A stretch of DNA of 16,578 bases from Candidatus Neomicrothrix sp. UBA825 (GTDB lineage: Bacteria; Actinomycetota; Acidimicrobiia; Acidimicrobiales; UBA8592). Below the pieces are notes generated by a model, which saw nothing but the letters and a program-made list of their open reading frames with translations, was not told where the DNA came from and did no database searches. A program made the position numbers and the translations under genes. The stretch is from positions 14,241-30,818 of the forward strand of contig DBHP01000034.1 of NCBI GenBank assembly GCA_002295705.1, in the 5' to 3' direction. Below are positions 1 to 7,754 of this stretch, piece by piece (the stretch's first letter is position 1; the number at the start of each line of letters is the position of its first letter).

Positions 1-545
1 TCTGGCATATCTTGGAAGGGGCTACGCAACCGGTAGGGCCCTTGAACGTAGTTGACGGAGAGGCCAGATATTCGTGACGATAGCCACGTTGATTGGCTAG
101 TTATTGCTTGAGTAGCGAAAGTCCTCCCGTGATAGCTATGCCTCATTGCCAGAATCTCATTGGAGTTTCGGTAGCTTGTAGCGAGCATAAGAGCTGTGTC
201 ATTTGCTTCACTACCTGATGTCGTGAAGAAGACGCGTGCATCGGGGATTCCCGATTCTGCCCCTATTTCTTCTGCCAATTCAATCATGGGTTCACTTAAA
301 TACAGCGTGCTTGTGTGGAGAACTTTTGAAGCCTGCGATTGAATTGCTTCCGTTACGGCTGGATGGTTATGCCCAATCATTGTTGTGAGAACACCACCAA
401 AGAAGTCAAGGTACTGGTTCCCCTCTACATCCCACACATAGCTGCCTTCTCCCTTGTCGATTGATATAGGTGAGGTATATAAGGGATTCAAATAGGGGGC
501 CATAATGGCCTTATATCTGTGATGGAGTGAATCGTTTGTTGTCAT
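1..545 (-). CDS. Class-III aminotransferase (AGXT2-like), N-terminal part
   Basis: PLP-dependent transaminase of fold type I, class III; 181 codons are present and the gene runs off the left edge of the window. The start is the ATG at 545, preceded by AGGA about eight bases upstream. Translation begins MTTNDSLHHRYKAIMAPYLN. The segment SYVWDVEGNQYLDFFGGV with IGHNHP is the typical N-terminal block of the class, and TTSGSEANDTALML is the glycine-serine motif that holds the PLP phosphate. SYHGRTF is the conserved loop that follows it. The catalytic lysine lies in the missing C-terminal half, so activity cannot be confirmed. The overall look resembles alanine-glyoxylate aminotransferase 2, but 4-aminobutyrate or beta-alanine transaminases share all these motifs, so the substrate is open. 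It lies 76 bases downstream of the HAD phosphatase on the same strand and may be the last gene of that operon or have its own promoter. Confidence 0.88.
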   Translation of the reverse strand, partial: MTTNDSLHHRYKAIMAPYLNPLYTSPISIDKGEGSYVWDVEGNQYLDFFGGVLTTMIGHNHPAVTEAIQSQASKVLHTSTLYLSEPMIELAEEIGAESGIPDARVFFTTSGSEANDTALMLATSYRNSNEILAMRHSYHGRTFATQAITSQSTWLSSRISGLSVNYVQGPYRLRSPFQDMP

Positions 546-621
546 TGTTAATCCTGGATTCCTATATATGAGGATATTAAAGGCATGAGAGATTTACGTA
601 GATTTTGCCGTAAGTTTTCGC

Positions 622-1434
622 CTACTTTCCAAGTTTAGCTTCGATCCATTCTGCTATTCCTTCTTGGTCAACTGGACCTATGACATGATCCGCAACGGTT
701 TTCACTTTCTGAGATGATTGACCCATGGCCAAACCTGTTCCCGCCCAACTGAGCATTTGGAGGTCATTCATTCCATCACCGAAAGCAATTACTGATTCCT
801 TCTTTATTTGTAGATATCCTGACAACCACGCAAGACATGTGCCTTTCCCGCTACCCGAAGGAACAATCTCAATCATAGGCAGACCGGAGTAGACAACGTC
901 TACACGTCGGTCATGGATGATGCTACTTATAGTGGTGAATAACTCTTCTAGTTTGTCAACATAATTGGGGTGGTAGATTAGGAGGTCGCGAACGTTGACG
1001 GTTAAAGCATCCATAATGTCGCTGACGACTCGGTCAGGCGCTATTTCAATTCCAGGCACCAAACCATCAATGACTTTTGGCTCTGCATATAGTTCACTTC
1101 CTATCCCTGCCCCGATTGAAACTCCAGTCACTGAAGTACGAATGGTTTCGACTAAATTCCCTACGAGATCCTCAGGAATTTCCTCGGTGTATAGGCACCG
1201 GCCGTCTCGGTCATAGGCTTCCAGTCCATTTGTGCAAATCGCGTATTCTATTTCAGGAATAGCTTCCATTACTAGATCAAGTTCACTCCAACTTCGACCG
1301 GTAGCCAGAGTGATCGTTGCTCCTTGGTCAGAAGCAGACGCTATAGCTCTAATAGTTCGTTGGGTTAGCTCTCCGTAGCTATTGAGAAGAGTTCCGTCGA
1401 CATCAAAGGCGAAAAGTGAATTTTTGAAAATCAT
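622..1434 (-). CDS. Cof-type HAD-IIB family sugar phosphatase
   Basis: Predicted soluble Mg-dependent phosphatase of the haloacid dehalogenase superfamily, 270 residues, the normal size for the Cof/YidA group. Motif I is FAFDVDGTL, with nucleophile Asp11 and acid/base Asp13. Motif II is the Thr of LATGRS (about 45). Motif III is the Lys in GSGKGT (about 197). Motif IV is GDGMND at 219-224. The cap between motifs II and III has the length of a type IIB cap. The start ATG at 1434 lies 15 bases after the stop of the glycosidase, so the two are probably co-transcribed. I see no strong ribosome-binding site, which fits translational coupling. Known relatives hydrolyse hexose and other small phosphates. 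The neighbourhood makes a hexose phosphate plausible, but the substrate is inference. Confidence 0.9.
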   Translation of the reverse strand: MIFKNSLFAFDVDGTLLNSYGELTQRTIRAIASASDQGATITLATGRSWSELDLVMEAIPEIEYAICTNGLEAYDRDGRCLYTEEIPEDLVGNLVETIRTSVTGVSIGAGIGSELYAEPKVIDGLVPGIEIAPDRVVSDIMDALTVNVRDLLIYHPNYVDKLEELFTTISSIIHDRRVDVVYSGLPMIEIVPSGSGKGTCLAWLSGYLQIKKESVIAFGDGMNDLQMLSWAGTGLAMGQSSQKVKTVADHVIGPVDQEGIAEWIEAKLGK

Positions 1435-1449
1435 ATTAATATCCAGCTT

Positions 1450-2787
1450 TCATCTGAGATCTGGAGGAATCATTTCTCCATGTGCTTTTATCATTTCATC
1501 AACCATTGACCAGATTTGTTCGAGGCTCAGTTCAGCTGATGTTCGTGGATCTAACATAGCAGCATGATAGATGTGATCCTTACTCTTTTCTAGAACAGCT
1601 CGGACAGTTAAGGACTGAACATTTATGTTTGTTTGGATGATTGCCGCTATATGTGGAGGTAATTTACCTACCTTTTGAGGGTGTACTCCAGAGCCGTTCA
1701 CTGTACACGGCACTTCAACGCACGCCTCTTTAGGAAGGTTTGTGATGAATCCCATGTTCATGACATTCCCGTTAAAAGTGCGTTCTTGCCCTGTTTCTAT
1801 ACTGTCAATTATTCCGGCCCCATATTCATTACTCTTTTGCGATTCAAATTTAGTGTCAGGATTTTCAAGTTTGTCTCGCAGCGAAACCCATTCTGCTATT
1901 TGTTCCTCACATCGCCTTGGGTACTCATCGAGGGGTATTGAGAATTCATTAAGAAGATCCTCTCGCCCACTTTTTATGAACCATGGAACGTACTCTGCGA
2001 AATGTTCACTTGATTCCGTTACGAAGAATCCGGTGCGTCGAAATACCTCATATCGCACAGCATCGGATAAGGAGACAGATTTTGAAACTCTTCTGTATGG
2101 GATCTGACCCTTGGACCGTTCCCGTAGCCGAGGGTACAGGTCAATTTTTTCCAGATCTGCTTCTTTTTCAAGTTTCAGAAAGAACGACATGTGATTTATT
2201 CCTGCGGCTACATAATCTAAATCTGTCTCTGGAATTTCTAGATCGCGAGCGAGTTGTGCAGCCGTGTGCTGGACACTATGGCATAAACCGATGGTCTGTA
2301 TGTTCGATGATTCCGCAATGGCCCAGCACAGCATAGCCATTGGGTTTACATAATTTAGCAATAAGGCATCGGGGCAGCGAACTTCCATTTCTTTAACTAC
2401 TTGCAGCATCACCGGAATAGTTCGAATAGCTCGCATGATGCCACCTATTCCGAGCGTGTCTCCGATAGTTTGACGTAATCCGTATCGCTTAGGAATCTCA
2501 AAATCAATTACAGTAGACGGTTTATAACCGCCGACTTGGAACATGGTGATGACATAGTCAGCTGCGTCAAGAGCCTCTCTGAGATCCAATGAAGTTGATA
2601 TAACTGCATTAGTATCAAGTTGTGCTTGAATGCTGTTAGCAACCAGTGCAGTTGTCTGTAAACGACCATTATCAATGTCGTGTAGCATGATTTCGGAGTG
2701 ACATAAGTCAGGCAGGGAGAGAATATCTGTAAGAAGATTCTGAGCGAATACCGTACTGCCTGCTCCGACAAAAACTATTTTAGGCAT
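1450..2787 (-). CDS. melA: Glycoside hydrolase family 4, alpha-galactosidase type
   Basis: NAD- and Mn-dependent glycosidase of family GH4, which works by oxidation, elimination and re-reduction rather than acid/base hydrolysis. The N-terminal dinucleotide site reads KIVFVGAGSTVF. GDTLGIGGIMRAIRTIP (about 109-125) is a family block, and NYVNPM follows at about 145-150. The metal ligands are the Cys of GLCHSVQ (about 169) and the His of GINHM (about 199). CHSVQ is the form seen in MelA-type alpha-galactosidases, whereas 6-phospho-glucosidases differ at this place. The length of 445 residues is normal and there is no signal peptide, so the enzyme is cytoplasmic. I take the ATG at 2787; a TTG one codon upstream is possible and neither has a clear ribosome-binding site. 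It is divergent from galactokinase, which supports galactose release. The gene symbol is by family, and alpha-glucosidase or another hexosidase activity remains possible. Confidence 0.85.
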   Translation of the reverse strand: MPKIVFVGAGSTVFAQNLLTDILSLPDLCHSEIMLHDIDNGRLQTTALVANSIQAQLDTNAVISTSLDLREALDAADYVITMFQVGGYKPSTVIDFEIPKRYGLRQTIGDTLGIGGIMRAIRTIPVMLQVVKEMEVRCPDALLLNYVNPMAMLCWAIAESSNIQTIGLCHSVQHTAAQLARDLEIPETDLDYVAAGINHMSFFLKLEKEADLEKIDLYPRLRERSKGQIPYRRVSKSVSLSDAVRYEVFRRTGFFVTESSEHFAEYVPWFIKSGREDLLNEFSIPLDEYPRRCEEQIAEWVSLRDKLENPDTKFESQKSNEYGAGIIDSIETGQERTFNGNVMNMGFITNLPKEACVEVPCTVNGSGVHPQKVGKLPPHIAAIIQTNINVQSLTVRAVLEKSKDHIYHAAMLDPRTSAELSLEQIWSMVDEMIKAHGEMIPPDLR

Positions 2788-2854
2788 CAACTCAATTTAG
2801 ACGAGTTAGCTACATGGAGGAATTCCTTAGTTCTTCATTTTATTTCTGACGCAG
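2788..2854. promoter_or_regulatory. Divergent promoter region between GH4 gene and galactokinase
   Basis: These 67 bases separate two divergent genes and must hold both promoters. They contain a perfect 10-base palindrome, AGGAATTCCT at 2818-2827, and a short inverted pair AACTC (2789-2793) / GAGTT (2803-2807). Either could be an operator for a sugar-responsive repressor, but no regulator gene is in the window and EcoRI-like palindromes also arise by chance. I could not assign convincing -35 and -10 boxes. Confidence 0.35.
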
Positions 2855-4024
2855 ATGCTGAAGAATAGGAATGTGAACGTTTCTAACTCTGATCATGTGG
2901 GAAAGATCTCGGATGGTTTCCAAAAGCAATTTGGTTCTGGTCCAGACATAATTGTGCGTTGCCCCGGAAGAGTTAATCTAATTGGCGAACACACAGACTA
3001 CAACGACGGATTTGTCCTTCCGATGGCGTTGCCCTTTGAAACGTTAATTGCTGCTTCTTCGTCAGAAGATGCCCAAATGAAACTTATTTCCGAAGAATTT
3101 GGACCAGCACATTTCTCTCTCGAAGATAACCCTATGGGCACATCGGGTTGGGGTAGATACATCCACGCAATCGGAAGCCTTCTAGCGCAATCCAATGGGG
3201 GCCTATTGGGCTGGAATGGATATATTTGCTCCACTATCCCTATTGGAGCAAACTTATCGTCCTCTGCGGCCTTGGAAATCGCAGCCGGCATGGTGTTCAA
3301 ACATCTTGGGAAGCTAGAAATAACACTGACAGAGATTGCTTTAATTGGACAGCGTGTAGAGAATGAGTTCATTGGTGTGCGTTCTGGAATAATGGACCAA
3401 ATTGCCTGTGCTCTTTCGCAACGCGACACTGCGTTACTACTTGATTGCCATACCTTGCAAACCTCAATGGTTTCTATCCCTGAAGATGTAGCAGTGGTGA
3501 TTATGGATACTGGCACAAGAAGAGAGTTAAGATCATCAGAATATAATAAAAGACGGGAAAGTTGTGAATCTGCTGCTTTAGATCTTGGAGTGCCATCACT
3601 GCGTAATGCGTCACTTGATGACATCACAAACCTATCTAATCAAACTCTTAGACGCAGAGCTCGTCACGTAGTTAGTGAAAATAAGCGTGTTCTCAATACA
3701 GTCAAGGCATTTTCCACAGGCGATTTACTAACTGCTGGACAACTCTTCACTGATAGCCATTTAAGCCTTCGAGATGACTATGAGGTGTCGGGACCTGCAT
3801 TAGACAGAATTGTAGAGGTGTCTTTAGGTGCCCCAGGTTGTTTCGGGGCACGTATGACCGGCGGGGGTTTTGCCGGATCAGCATTGGCTCTTGTTGCTCG
3901 TGATGAGGTCAATAATTTCTGCAAGTTCGTCAAAGCAAATTTCACAGCACCTAGAACACAACCAGCTGAAACTTCAGTAATGCTTTACGTAGTTGAAGCG
4001 TGCGACGGTGTTTCAGTTTTGTAA
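2855..4024 (+). CDS. galK: Galactokinase (GHMP kinase family)
   Basis: Phosphorylates alpha-D-galactose to galactose-1-phosphate with ATP, the first step of the Leloir pathway; cytoplasmic. The N-terminal galactokinase signature is PGRVNLIGEHTDYNDG at 37-52, including the catalytic Arg39. The GHMP ATP loop is IGANLSSSAALE at about 130-141. The catalytic-base segment is SGIMDQ with Asp181. GHMP motif 3 is ARMTGGGFAGSA at about 332-343. The 389 residues match the family length. The start at 2855 has no obvious ribosome-binding site and an in-frame stop lies at 2828-2830. A GTG at 2873 is a less likely alternative because AGGA sits only two bases from it. The first 20 or so residues are poorly conserved. 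The gene converges on the substrate-binding protein gene with only three bases between stops. No uridylyltransferase or epimerase gene is beside it. Confidence 0.95.
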   Translation: MLKNRNVNVSNSDHVGKISDGFQKQFGSGPDIIVRCPGRVNLIGEHTDYNDGFVLPMALPFETLIAASSSEDAQMKLISEEFGPAHFSLEDNPMGTSGWGRYIHAIGSLLAQSNGGLLGWNGYICSTIPIGANLSSSAALEIAAGMVFKHLGKLEITLTEIALIGQRVENEFIGVRSGIMDQIACALSQRDTALLLDCHTLQTSMVSIPEDVAVVIMDTGTRRELRSSEYNKRRESCESAALDLGVPSLRNASLDDITNLSNQTLRRRARHVVSENKRVLNTVKAFSTGDLLTAGQLFTDSHLSLRDDYEVSGPALDRIVEVSLGAPGCFGARMTGGGFAGSALALVARDEVNNFCKFVKANFTAPRTQPAETSVMLYVVEACDGVSVL

Positions 4025-4027
4025 GAC

Positions 4028-5614
4028 CTAATTAAGTAAGTCAAGCCCGTTTACGTATCCTTCTGGGCCAATTATCTCAGGTGGTAAGGAAGTTCCATCT
4101 GGATATCCTATCTCCACAAATAAGGCTGACCCTTGGCATAGTGATTGGAGTCCTATATCTGCATAAATGCATGACCAGCCGAAAGATCCTACTCTTCCTC
4201 GAGTCTCGCCATCATCCATAGTTCCGATAATCGTCTCTGCCGTGAGATTTTCATATCCGATCTCGGAATATAGGTCATAGATATCAAGCATCGTTGCCCA
4301 ACCGAGACCGGTGAAGGAGGCATCTGTAGCTTCGGGTGAATATTTCTCCAATAGCCCATCCGTTCGGTCAAATTCGTCCCAGACTTCATCAGGTGCCCAA
4401 ACTTCACGATCGGTATAGCCACCTTTATGGATGTAGCTGCCAACCATTAGCTCACCGACTTCTGCATAAATATCTTCCGTGTCACATGTTGCGCTGTAGA
4501 ACATGCTCTCCGCTGGTATCCCTAACTGGTTTGCCGCTCTAATCACAGGAACACATTCATTGCCTGCCGCAAGGAGCATAACAAGATCAGCGTTCGCTGC
4601 GTTTGCCTGACTTACTGGCGGAATTGCATCTGTCAGAGGAATGGGTACATCAATAGCTTCATATTCAATCCCGTAGGCATCAAATATAGGAGCAAGGCCT
4701 GAGTCCATAGCGGCAGTAGCTGCAGGGTTCTGGTTCACAAGAACTGCAACTTTACTTACCCCAAGGTCTTCGGCTACGAATCGTGCGGCGGCAGAATACA
4801 CTTGTACGCTACCCCCATTAAAGTATCGGGCGTTTGGTTGGTTATAGTCACCGGCGAATAGAGGCAAGCCCCCTATCACTGGTGTTTCTCCCATAGTTCC
4901 ATAGAAATCGAATGCAACTGTCCAAATATTCACTCCGTTTATGACTGATACTAAGTCACTGGTAGCAAGTTCCTGAGCGCATTCTTGTGCGGCAGGGACA
5001 CTATTTTGGAGGCAAGTCACGAGTTCCACAGGATGGCCGTCAATTCCCCCCAGTTCTGCATTGATATAATTGACAGCTCCCTCGATGCCGAACCTTATCT
5101 CTGGAAATGAGCCTATGGGATCATTTTCTTGATTCATTAAACCTATTCGGACGGCAGGCAGAGAATAGTCTGCTTCAACCGGTTCATCAGCATCAGAACC
5201 CTCTTCACCAATCTCAGAAAGTTCCCTGATTTCTTCAGGAGATAATTCCGCAATGCAGGCTATGCTTGCTGCTTCAGCTGCTTCATCAGTCTTACTCTCT
5301 TCGCTCGTAATGTCTTGAAGGATTTCGTCATACGTGAGCCCTTCTGATTCAGCAACAGAGTCAACTATGCATGCTACATAGCCCTCATTATCTAGACCGA
5401 TAACTGCGCTGATGAGGCCAATAAGAGTTTCGCGTGCATTATTACCATCTAAGTTTTCACCCACGGGAGAGGAGTCTTCGGAGGTCCCGCTGGATGAAGG
5501 AGCATCTTCCGCAGAACTCTGTGAGCTCTCATTATCTGACCCACTATCTGACCCGCCACAGGCAGCCACGATCATTACAAAAATTGTGAACACTGCTATA
5601 AGTGTTTTTTTCAT
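4028..5614 (-). CDS. Branched-chain-type ABC transporter substrate-binding lipoprotein
   Basis: Extracytoplasmic receptor of a Liv/HAAT-type ABC importer, anchored by a lipid. From the chosen ATG at 5614 the protein has 528 residues: MKKTLIAVFTIFVMIVAAC is a lipoprotein signal with acylated Cys19. A Ser/Asp/Glu-rich linker follows to about 56. Next come about 90 residues of helical, acidic sequence with two cysteines (about 82 and 120) and no recognised domain. The periplasmic-binding fold begins at about 154 with AVRIGLMNQENDP and runs through FGIEGAVNYINAELGGIDG, as in family-1 peripla_BP proteins. The ATG overlaps the permease stop as ATGA and is preceded by GGGGGAAAAG, the reason for preferring it over the ATG at 5626. 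The ligand cannot be read from sequence. Amino acids, aromatic acids, urea and amides are all carried by relatives. Confidence 0.9.
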   Translation of the reverse strand: MKKTLIAVFTIFVMIVAACGGSDSGSDNESSQSSAEDAPSSSGTSEDSSPVGENLDGNNARETLIGLISAVIGLDNEGYVACIVDSVAESEGLTYDEILQDITSEESKTDEAAEAASIACIAELSPEEIRELSEIGEEGSDADEPVEADYSLPAVRIGLMNQENDPIGSFPEIRFGIEGAVNYINAELGGIDGHPVELVTCLQNSVPAAQECAQELATSDLVSVINGVNIWTVAFDFYGTMGETPVIGGLPLFAGDYNQPNARYFNGGSVQVYSAAARFVAEDLGVSKVAVLVNQNPAATAAMDSGLAPIFDAYGIEYEAIDVPIPLTDAIPPVSQANAANADLVMLLAAGNECVPVIRAANQLGIPAESMFYSATCDTEDIYAEVGELMVGSYIHKGGYTDREVWAPDEVWDEFDRTDGLLEKYSPEATDASFTGLGWATMLDIYDLYSEIGYENLTAETIIGTMDDGETRGRVGSFGWSCIYADIGLQSLCQGSALFVEIGYPDGTSLPPEIIGPEGYVNGLDLLN

Positions 5615-7638
5615 CTTTTCCCCCATCCTGCCTTTAGCAAGACCTCTTCTTTTATCTGCTTTGATCTAGCTTGTCTTTTCGCTTGGTTATCCCGAGCGAT
5701 CTTTCCTGCTATCCCATCTGTATTTAGAATTGCGGTCAGTATTAAACCAACCCCTCCGACCAAGTTAGCGTAAGTCCCGATACTGTCGCCAGAAAAGCCT
5801 TTCGCAATTAGCGCGACTGCCAATCCCCCTGGCGCTATGACTCCTGCAACGAAGGCACCGCTTACTGAGCCAATACCCCCAAGATAGGCGAAAGCTAGCA
5901 AAGCCAAACTGGCAAATACGCTGAAGGACTCGCCGCTAATTTGCCCACGTAGGTAGGCCATCATTGCCCCCCCGAGCCCCGCAAGAAAGGATGAGAATGC
6001 AAAAGCTTGCAGTTTCACTGCCGCACCGTTGACTCCACAAGCTGCGGCAGCTCTTTCGTTTGCGCGAATTGCGAGAAAGCGAAGTCCGGTTCCTGAACGG
6101 CGAATATTAACGACGAATAAGGCACATAAGGCAGTCACGATTAGGAGCATTATGCCGTATTCCCAACGGTTGAAATCCGTGCCTACGTTAGCGGCGAGGT
6201 TAACCCCAAATAAGTCTGGTGCTTCAATGGGAAGTGCGCCCGTGTTGCCAATAAACCATCTATTAGTGAACAGTATCGTGCCGAGAGCGACACCGAGGGC
6301 CATAGTGACAACCGCTAATTGAATACCCCGGATGCGCAGGGCTGGGACGCCAACGATGAGACCAAGGATTGTTGCTCCTATCGCTCCTAGAATTGGAGAG
6401 ATGGGAAACGGTATTCCTGTTTCTAATGCTATTTTTCCTAGTATGAATCCGGCGATTCCTGCAAAAACAGCTTGAGCTAAAGAGACTTGTCCGACGTAGC
6501 CTGTGAGAACGACGATTGATAGCACGATGATTGTTGATGTGAGGGATTCATAGAGGCTTAATCGAAGCGCCCTATCAAAGAAAAAGATACCGAGAAGCGC
6601 CAAACCAGATAAGGCAACTGTTGCATTAAGGACGTTTCGGGGTTTAGGAGCGAACGCTAGTTTTACATCAACCAGACTTGCTCGTGTCGGGAGACTTCTA
6701 CCTTTCAGAAATAGGATTCCCACGATGACAATAAAGGGAAGGACGTCACGCATTCCGGTTCGAGCAAAATCTGGCCACCATGATTTAATTTGTAATAAAG
6801 AGAGTTCAGACCGAACCATTCCTAATACAAGGCATGTTGCAGCTGTAACCCAAAAGGAACGTAGCGCCCCCACTAACGCCCCAGCCAGGGCAGGAACAAC
6901 TAGCAAAGTGTAATTGACGGTGTTGACCCCATTAGATAGTGATGCCGCTAGGATTCCGAAGACTGCTGCGACTACCGAAGCTAACATCCAATTTCCGGCT
7001 GCTAGGACATTTGGAGAAAAGCCCAATAATGTTGCTCCCTTTTCTTCTTCAGCTGCTGCTCGGGTAGCCAACCCAAATGTGGTTGCCTTATACAAAATAG
7101 TTAGAACCAGAGCCGTGAGAAGGACGATGCCAGCAAGCCAGAAGCGGTCTTGGGGAATTCGTGTACCTAATATTGTGAGTGTGTCAGTAGGAAGAATCGC
7201 TCTTACCGTTTCGTTGGAAGTGCCGAACCGGAGTAGAACGAGAGATTGCAGCAGTATAAATACACCAACGGTCGCAACAACTTTCGCAAGTAGCGGAGCG
7301 CCGCGCAGAGGCCTGAAGACAAGTAAATGAATCAGTAAACCTAAGACCGCCGCCATTAGGAGCGCAATGATGAAGGCAGGCCAAAATGCTGCTAATTCCC
7401 CCTTTTCAGGGGTACCGAGCAAATTAATTCGGTCCGATCCAAAAAGAGAAAGCGGGAAAACAAAGTCGCCAGTGTCGCGAAGTTCATCGTAAATATAGGT
7501 TGAGTACATCATCATTGCACCATGTGCGAAATTCAGAACTCCTGACCCCTGATACGCAAGAACCAAACCAAGAGCCACTCCGGCAATAACAGCGCCATCA
7601 CCCAAACCCGTTAAAAGGTTCTGAAGGTAGAGCTCCAC
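5611..7638 (-). CDS. Fused LivH-LivM branched-chain-type ABC permease
   Basis: Inner-membrane permease in which both transmembrane subunits of a Liv-type importer are one chain of 675 residues; the subunits are usually separate proteins of roughly 300 residues or more. The LivH-like half is the first 320 residues or so: GVALGLVLAYQGSGVLNFAHG is the typical opening, and RAAAEEEKGATLLGFSPN is the ATPase-coupling loop. After a charged linker (about 310-345) the LivM half follows with LTGYVGQVSLAQAVFAGIAG, a second coupling loop AIRANERAAAACGVN, and FLAGLGGAMMAYLRGQIS. There is no frame break, so this is a true fusion. I choose the GTG at 7638, which has GGGGGA six bases upstream. The ATG at 7668, ten codons earlier, has no ribosome-binding site. 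It overlaps the downstream receptor gene by four bases. No ATPase gene is nearby, so livG/livF must act in trans. Confidence 0.92.
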   Translation of the reverse strand: MELYLQNLLTGLGDGAVIAGVALGLVLAYQGSGVLNFAHGAMMMYSTYIYDELRDTGDFVFPLSLFGSDRINLLGTPEKGELAAFWPAFIIALLMAAVLGLLIHLLVFRPLRGAPLLAKVVATVGVFILLQSLVLLRFGTSNETVRAILPTDTLTILGTRIPQDRFWLAGIVLLTALVLTILYKATTFGLATRAAAEEEKGATLLGFSPNVLAAGNWMLASVVAAVFGILAASLSNGVNTVNYTLLVVPALAGALVGALRSFWVTAATCLVLGMVRSELSLLQIKSWWPDFARTGMRDVLPFIVIVGILFLKGRSLPTRASLVDVKLAFAPKPRNVLNATVALSGLALLGIFFFDRALRLSLYESLTSTIIVLSIVVLTGYVGQVSLAQAVFAGIAGFILGKIALETGIPFPISPILGAIGATILGLIVGVPALRIRGIQLAVVTMALGVALGTILFTNRWFIGNTGALPIEAPDLFGVNLAANVGTDFNRWEYGIMLLIVTALCALFVVNIRRSGTGLRFLAIRANERAAAACGVNGAAVKLQAFAFSSFLAGLGGAMMAYLRGQISGESFSVFASLALLAFAYLGGIGSVSGAFVAGVIAPGGLAVALIAKGFSGDSIGTYANLVGGVGLILTAILNTDGIAGKIARDNQAKRQARSKQIKEEVLLKAGWGKR

Positions 7639-7644
7639 GTAATT

Positions 7645-7650
7645 TCCCCC
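7645..7650 (-). promoter_or_regulatory. Ribosome-binding site deciding the permease start
   Basis: On the minus strand GGGGGA lies six bases before the GTG at 7638. The same GGGGGA(AA) string precedes the dioxygenase and receptor starts in this window. It makes the GTG more likely than the in-frame ATG at 7668, which has no such site. Confidence 0.6.
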
Positions 7651-7745
7651 GACATGTTGTGCCTGCATTAAAGGTGTAAATGGTAATGCGATTAGATTTG
7701 TGCAACAGTATCACTAAGCATCATTGGATACCTAAACGGTGCTTA

Positions 7746-7751
7746 GGGGGA
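7746..7751 (+). promoter_or_regulatory. Ribosome-binding site deciding the dioxygenase start
   Basis: GGGGGA lies three bases before the ATG at 7755 (GGGGGAAAT then ATG). An in-frame ATG at 7680 would add 25 residues unlike family N termini and has no ribosome-binding site, so 7755 is taken as the start. Confidence 0.65.
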
Positions 7752-7754
7752 AAT

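Larger units (their letters stand above)
7639..7754. promoter_or_regulatory. Divergent intergenic region with hairpin over the dioxygenase RBS
   Basis: These 116 bases separate the minus-strand transporter operon from the plus-strand dioxygenase gene and must hold both promoters. At 7712-7748 an inverted repeat can form a hairpin. CTAAGCA (7714-7720) pairs perfectly with TGCTTAG (7740-7746), with T7721-G7739 and C7722-G7738 below it and a 15-base loop. The 3' arm overlaps the start of the GGGGGA ribosome-binding site of the dioxygenase gene, so folding would mask it. It may instead be a protein operator. No clear -35/-10 pair was assigned. Confidence 0.4.

Noticed and set aside
594..613. TTACG/CGTAA stem downstream of the HAD gene
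   Set aside because: Only five base pairs with a 10-base loop and no T-run on the minus strand.
2998..3627. 209-codon open frame on the minus strand inside galK
   Set aside because: It lies fully antisense to a galactokinase with all motifs; its product has no recognisable features and no ribosome-binding site.
6029..7330. Several plus-strand open frames (6029-6322, 6725-6913, 6914-7330)
   Set aside because: All are antisense to the fused permease and have composition expected from the reverse of hydrophobic codons.
7680..7754. 25-residue N-terminal extension of the dioxygenase from ATG 7680
   Set aside because: It has no ribosome-binding site, does not resemble family N termini, and a strong site precedes ATG 7755.
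7642..7754. Long-range inverted repeat ATTTCCCCC (7642-7650) / GGGGGAAAT (7746-7754)
   Set aside because: It is explained by the ribosome-binding sites of two divergent genes, not by a secondary structure.
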